Below the pieces are notes generated by a model. It saw only the letters and a list, made by a program, of their open reading frames with translations. It searched no databases and was not told the DNA's origin. Source: Ettlia oleoabundans (taxonomy: Eukaryota > Chlorophyta > Chlorophyceae > Chlamydomonadales). From it: a DNA stretch of 10,377 nucleotides. Made by a program: the position numbers and the translations under genes. Location: positions 2,969-13,345 of the forward strand of contig JAAMXP010002375.1 of NCBI GenBank assembly GCA_019693395.1, written 5' to 3'. Shown here in pieces: positions 6,463 through 10,377 of this stretch (positions are counted from its first letter, which is position 1; every line of letters starts with the position of its first letter).

Positions 6463-9400
6463 ATGGTGCGCAAGAAGAAGAGCACAGCCCAGCAGCCAGA
6501 CATTCCAGGGCTTGCTCCTGAGCCTCCTCGCGGCGGCCAACAAGGGCAGGCCCAAAGGGCACAGCCAGCACCAGCAGCACCCCAGCCAGCACCTCGGCCT
6601 GCAGCCAACGCTGAAGCCGCTGGCCAAGGCTCCACCCACGCTGGCCCGAGTGGAAGCGGCAGCGGAGGGTACGGGGGAGGCAGGGGCCAATATGGTGGTG
6701 CTGGCGGCGGCTATCAGGGCGGCGGCAGGGGTGGCGGCCGCTACGAGGGTGTTGGTGGCAGGGGCGGTGGCAGGGCTGCGTACCGCCCACCCATGACTGC
6801 TGGTGGCGGTAGGGGTGGCGGCCGCGGCTACGGCGGTGGTGAGGGCTACGGCGGCGGCCCGCCCCGCTCAGCTCCGGTAAGCCTGCTGATGTTTCTGTAC
6901 ATCATGCAATGGTGCAATCTGCAATGGCATGCTCGACATGTTTCCAGTGAGTATGCTATCCCTCCAGTGAAAGAATGTTTATGTGCCTGCAGGCTGCAGC
7001 GCCCTCAGCTCCTGCCCCTGCTATCGCTGGCGCACCAGCCCCCATCCGTGCGCCCCCAGCTGCCAGAACCCAAGAGGAGCAGATGGCCCGCCCCCTGCAG
7101 CTGGCATACACGCCCCAGCGCGCTGTGCGCCCCGGCTTTGGCCAGTCGGGCAGGAGCATTAGGGTCAAGGCCAACTGGTTCAAGGCAATGGCTCATAGAC
7201 ACACACGTTGATGCTGCTCTTCCTCACTCCTTCAGCATTCTTGTCTTAAACGCAGGCTTCTCAGTGCTGCAACAGATGTTGATGCCCCGACTTTGACCAA
7301 CAAGGAGCAGCCTTCTTGCTTGCCTGCAAGCGTGACATCCTCACCTTGCATCGCCCGTCCCACATGCCTGCGCCATTTAGCCCTCGTTCGTTTGGCCATG
7401 CCACTGCCACTCAACCTCGCCTTGGCCGTCCCAGTGCTGCCCGCATCGCCGCCACACACCTGGTTTACAGTCACCCATGTGCCTGCCTGCCCTTGACCTG
7501 CCTGCCTGCCACCTGCCCGGCTTTCATCCTGCAGGTTGAGTGCAGCTTGACCGAGGCATATCACTACGATGTTGATGTGAGGGGGGCACGCAGGGAGGAG
7601 GCACCCGAGCAGCCGCCGCCAGAGCCACGGGGCGCAGCCGCACAGAAGCCGCTGCCCGCTGAGATCTGCAGGTGAGCATATCTGCAAGGCAAAGGCAACC
7701 AGGGAAGGGAAGGGAGGGGGTGCTGTGCTGTGCTGTGCCGTGCCTCTTCTCGATGGATGAGTTGGGGGCCTGCTCACATTCTACACGTTGAACGCATGCC
7801 TTGTTGAGGAATCAGGCACCGTGCTGGTCCTGCCCTCCCCAGCTCACTGTCCTTTGGTACGCCCCTCACCCCCAAGCAGGGCTGCCATGCAAAAGGTAGC
7901 AGAGGACCGCCAGTGGCCCGAAGGTGCGGTGGGGTGGCAAACTGGCCGGCATGGGCTGGGACCCCCTCCGGGCCACCACCGGCAGGAAGCCAGTCGAAAG
8001 ACCTTTGTTCCTACTAGCCAGAGGTGGGGGTTCGAATCCCCTTGAGTACGGGTTTCTTTGGAATCTGGAAAGAGGGGATAGGCGGAAAGTGGTACCTAGT
8101 ACGCCAGTCGAGGCATCAACCTTGGCTGGAACTAGGGAGGGAAAACCGCCGAACGGTAGCCTACGACACCGCCGCTTCCAAGGGACCCCAAGGGGTGAAT
8201 CCTGAACGCTGAAACCAAAGACGTAGTATGGCGGAGCCTGCACCGCCTCAGCAGTTGCGGTCTAGGTGATAGTGCTTCCTCAATCCACGCCCAAGGGCGT
8301 AAATTTCCCTAATTTCCCTTTCCCTTCCAGCATGGGCTGGCGTTCAGGCCCTTATTGCCTGCCAGCCCCTTCATCCTGCCATAGCTACATCCCCCTAGCA
8401 CTCAGCACTCCTGCCCTACCTACTGGCAGTAAAATATTTATTCTCCGTAGCGCACACTACACCTCCCAGCCGCCCAGCCACGCATACCGCACCATGCCCT
8501 TGCACCAACTTGTGTCCCACCCCTGAGACACACATCTTCCATCCTTGCTACCTCCAGGTTATTGGGCCTTTGACGGGCGCAAGAACATGTATGCGCCCTT
8601 CACACAGCTGGTGCCCAACGATGAAATCACGCAGGAGGCAAGCACAGCTGCCGACATCTCAGAGCAGCACCCCCACACGGAGGCTGTTGCCAGTGCGGGT
8701 CTGCAGCATCTGTTCTGCAATACAACTTGTCTGCAAAGTGTGCCTCATGTGGATGGCCTGTACTCAAAGGAGGTTCTTGATGCCCCCGAATATGTGAATG
8801 CCTCCTCCTTGCAGGTATCTGTTCAGCTTGAGGGCGAGGGGCGCCCCCGCCGCCTGTCTGTGCTCATCCGCCGCGTGGACATCATCCCCATCGCGTCACT
8901 GCAAGCGTTTATGGTGGGATACTCCTGCTGCTACTTGCGGACAGATGTGCTGCCTTGGTTGAAGCATGTCGCCCCTGATTGAGCGGCAGCATCCCTTGTG
9001 GTATCCATGCAAACAGTTGCCCACTTTGCCAAGCCCAAACAGCAGTGACACTGCCGTCATATAAGTCATCCCGCCTACCTACTATCTCCCCGCTCTTGTG
9101 CTCCTTGGTCACCCACCCATTGCTCTGCCAGCCCTCTCGTCGCCTCATCATCTGTTGCTGCCCAATGCCTCCCCATTCCCTGGTTCCCTGTCTACTTGGC
9201 TGCCTGCCTGGATGGATGGCTGCAGAGGGGTCAAGACGAGGAGCTGGCCTACCACGCCATTCAGGTGGAAAGATTGCTGTGGTGCCAGCGAAGTGAGGCA
9301 TGCACGGCAACCTGAGGCCAGCATCCTCGGCTCTACACCTGTACTCTGCCCTCCATGTGCTGCTGCCCACCCTGCAGGCGCTGGATGTCGTGCTCAAGCA

Positions 9401-10345
9401 CCGCGCCTCGTACAACAAGGACTGCCTGCCTGTGGGGCGCGGGTTCTTCTACCACGACGAACATGTGGGTTCACTACTGGGGTGGAAACTTGTGCAAATG
9501 GGAGACCGGGGTCTCGCAGTTCTTAGTGGGCCTGGTAAATTGATAAGAATCAAGATGCTGGTGCGCTTTTCTGGGGCGACTAGACACAGCAGGCAGCACC
9601 CCCAGCACCATGTGGGGATGATGCAGTGCGACCATTGAGGCAGGGGCAGAAGGGCAGCAGGCGCTGGCTTCTGCGTCACATGGAACATGGCCCTGTCCCT
9701 GTTGCTCACAAGACGTTGGTTGCAGGTCCGTTCCATTGGCGGCGGTGCGGAGGTGTGGCTGGGATATCAACAGAGCCTGCGCCCCTGCCAGGTCTGTGCA
9801 TGCATGGGGTGTGTGGTACAAGCAGCGCCTCTCAAAGGTATATTCACACCTGTTCTGGTGAAGCTGTATCCTTAGCGCCACAGCTGCCAGCCTCTCCACA
9901 GGCTTACAGCCCACCTCCCACCGCCCCGCCCCGGCAAGCGGTGGCTGTCAGGCAACAGTTCACCATACATCCGCTTGTGCCACCGTCCCCCTCCCTGCCA
10001 AGCAGACCGGTCTGGCCCTGAACGTTAACATGGCTGCCACCGCCATGTTGGAGGCCTGTGAGCTCACCGACTACATGTGAGTGTTGGGGGCGGCAATGGG
10101 CACTACAGGGAGAGGCAGGGAGGACGGATCAAAAGTAACAAGCGAAGAGACTCCCATCTCCTTCGCATATGTGGAAAGGGTGTGGCGTATGTGGGGTGGG
10201 AGTTTGAGGGTTTGGGGCACATCCCTGCATGTTCTGCCCACCAGTGTCCCTGTGGTGCAGGCACGAGAAGATTGGCGACGTGCAGGGTCGTGGCCTCACC
10301 CCTGTGCAGACCCGCATCCTCAGCCGAGCACTGAAGGGCATCAAG
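6463..10345 (+). CDS. AGO: Argonaute (AGO) small-RNA-guided silencing protein, N-terminal part, 11 exons
   Basis: Argonautes bind small RNAs and silence matching transcripts. Inferred exons are 6463-6876, 6993-7184, 7535-7671, 7880-7923, 8558-8637, 8815-8913, 9226-9264, 9378-9464, 9726-9791, 10006-10076 and 10261-10345, giving 438 residues; the gene runs off the right edge. Residues 1-67 are Gln/Ala/Pro-rich, and 68-133 are an Arg-Gly-Gly/Gly-Tyr tail. The N domain starts near IRVKANWFKVECSLTEAYHYDVDV and includes FDGRKNMYAPFTQL (267-280), like FDGRKNLYTA of animal AGO2. VSVQLEGEGRPRRLSVLI (290-307) corresponds to EVTLPGEGKDRIFKVSI. The L1/DUF1785 linker contains ALDVVLKHR, PVGRGFF, AEVWLGYQQSLRP and LNVNMAATAM. 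This is Ago-like rather than Piwi-like. PAZ, MID and the catalytic PIWI domain are not in view, so slicer activity cannot be judged. The ATG at 6463 has A at -3. Two introns use GC donors, and one exon is only 39 nt. Confidence 0.93.
7185..7534 (+). other. GC-AG intron of Argonaute (350 nt)
   Basis: The protein must pass from IRVKANWFK to VECSLTEAYHYDV. The only junction that keeps the frame is AAG|GCAATG at 7184/7185 to CTGCAG|GTT at 7534/7535. A GT donor lies seven bases earlier (7178), but it has the wrong phase for this acceptor. The 3' end is rich in CCTGCC runs, consistent with a pyrimidine tract. Confidence 0.7.
7721..7745 (+). repeat. TGCTG pentanucleotide repeat
   Basis: Three perfect TGCTG units are followed by TGCCG and TGCCT, directly after a purine-rich GGGAA/GGGAG run. 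The repeat lies inside the Argonaute intron 7672-7879. It is an ordinary simple repeat that may vary in length between strains. Confidence 0.7.
8002..8050 (+). ncRNA. tRNA 3'-half-like element with T-arm and box B
   Basis: GGGGG-TTCGAAT-CCCCT at 8026-8042 is a textbook T-arm (5-bp stem with one G-T pair, 7-nt loop), and 8029-8039 matches the Pol III box B consensus GGTTCGANNCC exactly. One base before it, CCTTTG (8002-8007) pairs with CAGAGG (8019-8024) around an 11-nt loop, like the long variable arm of tRNA-Leu or tRNA-Ser. TGAGTAC (8043-8049) sits where the 3' acceptor strand should be, followed by G. No matching GTACTCA, D-arm or anticodon arm is seen upstream or downstream, so this is not an intact standard tRNA gene. 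Candidates are a tRNA remnant, an organellar insert or a tRNA-derived element. Confidence 0.55.
8051..8280 (+). other. Hairpin-rich segment of unknown origin inside the Argonaute intron
   Basis: Several short perfect hairpins follow each other: GTAC-CTA-GTAC (8092-8102), ACCG/CGGT (8145-8157), ACCCC-AA-GGGGT (8185-8196) and GGCGG/CCGCC (8230-8247). The composition, with runs such as GGGAAAACCGCC and GCTGAAACCAAAG, looks more like structured or organellar RNA than like neighbouring introns. I tried and failed to recognise 5S rRNA, RNase P RNA, SRP RNA, tmRNA or a group I or II intron core. Function and origin are unknown. Confidence 0.4.
8638..8814 (+). other. GC-AG intron of Argonaute, 177 nt, multiple of three without stop
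   Basis: Splicing GAG|GCAAGC at 8637/8638 to TTGCAG|GTA at 8814/8815 joins PNDEITQE to VSVQLEGEGRP. This aligns nearly without gaps to the animal AGO2 segment GRDKVELEVTLPGEGKD. The donor GCAAGC is close to the GC-donor consensus GCAAGT. The intron is 59 codons long and open in frame, so retention would be silent to the downstream frame. A GT donor at 8611, also in phase, is an alternative but would leave the loop shorter than in relatives. Confidence 0.65.
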
Positions 10346-10377
10346 GTGAGTGGCTGGGCTGGTGTGTGGGGGGGTGG

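Larger units (their letters stand above)
7949..8340. repeat. 11-bp direct repeats flanking the intronic structured block
   Basis: GCATGGGCTGG occurs at 7949-7959 and again at 8330-8340, bracketing the tRNA-like and hairpin-rich segment. This could be a target-site duplication left by insertion. Against this, the related GGCATGGGCTG also occurs near 5205 in an eIF3g intron, so the motif may simply be common in this genome. No poly(A) tail precedes the right copy. Confidence 0.35.
7924..8557 (+). other. Longest Argonaute intron, hosting a tRNA-like structured segment
   Basis: The 44-nt exon encoding AAMQKVAEDRQWPE ends at 7923 with one base of a codon. The next exon starts at 8558 with two bases, so GGT TAT TGG restores the frame into YWAFDGRKNMY. 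Donor GTGCGG and acceptor CTCCAG are canonical. At 634 nt it is the longest intron in the window, and the extra length is mostly the tRNA-like and hairpin-rich block near 7985-8280. Confidence 0.8.

Noticed and set aside
6296..6796. Open frame overlapping Argonaute exon 1 in another plus frame.
   Set aside because: It has no ATG at its start and is an alanine-rich shadow of the Gly/Arg repeat frame, which alone connects to the N domain.
7866..8243. Minus-strand and plus-strand open frames across the intronic structured block as possible genes.
   Set aside because: No start context or family match. The stretch shows RNA-like hairpins and a T-arm instead, and it lies between two well-supported Argonaute exons.
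7924..8557. Group II or group I intron, or tmRNA.
   Set aside because: The start GTGCG resembles a group II intron, but no domain V or terminal AY is found, no group I core elements are seen, and a tmRNA tag or 5' acceptor half is missing.
1..10377. CRISPR array, bacterial operon or transposase gene.
   Set aside because: No regularly spaced repeats, no bacterial gene layout and no transposase or reverse transcriptase motif; the genes are intron-rich and eukaryotic.

Overview
The window looks like nuclear DNA of a green alga, and a trebouxiophyte or other Chlorella-like lineage is the best inference. Genes are compact and carry many short spliceosomal introns (about 110-630 nt) with CAG acceptors. 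Exons are GC-rich, a TGTAA motif of the kind used for polyadenylation in green algae follows one stop codon, and the proteins are of plant/algal type. The species cannot be fixed from the sequence alone.

Three genes are readable after splicing by eye. (1) Minus strand, 3556 down to 221 and on past the left edge: the N-terminal 700 residues of a CSB/ERCC6/RAD26-type SNF2 ATPase of transcription-coupled DNA repair, in seven exons. (2) Plus strand, 3889-5478: a complete four-exon gene for translation initiation factor eIF3g (287 aa, C-terminal RRM). It is head-to-head with CSB across a 332-bp shared promoter region. (3) Plus strand, 6463-10345 and on past the right edge: the N-terminal 438 residues of an Argonaute in eleven exons, namely an Arg-Gly-rich tail, the N domain and the L1 (DUF1785) linker. 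The PAZ, MID and PIWI domains lie outside.

Between eIF3g and Argonaute, 5479-6462 holds no recognisable gene, only a probable poly(A) signal, a bulged hairpin and short upstream ORFs. The most unusual stretch is the 634-nt Argonaute intron at 7924-8557. It contains a perfect tRNA T-arm (a consensus RNA polymerase III box B), preceded by a variable-arm-like hairpin and followed by some 200 nt with several GC-rich hairpins. An 11-bp direct repeat flanks the block. It may be an inserted organellar fragment, a SINE-like or tRNA-like element, or an intron-hosted small RNA.

Two Argonaute introns are best explained as GC-AG introns (donors at 7185 and 8638). The second is a multiple of three with no in-frame stop, so its retention would insert 59 residues into the N domain.

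The three genes do not form a pathway. They act in DNA repair, translation initiation and RNA silencing, and adjacency here is ordinary for a compact algal genome. All exon borders were inferred by eye from reading frame, splice motifs and remembered family patterns, without transcript data.
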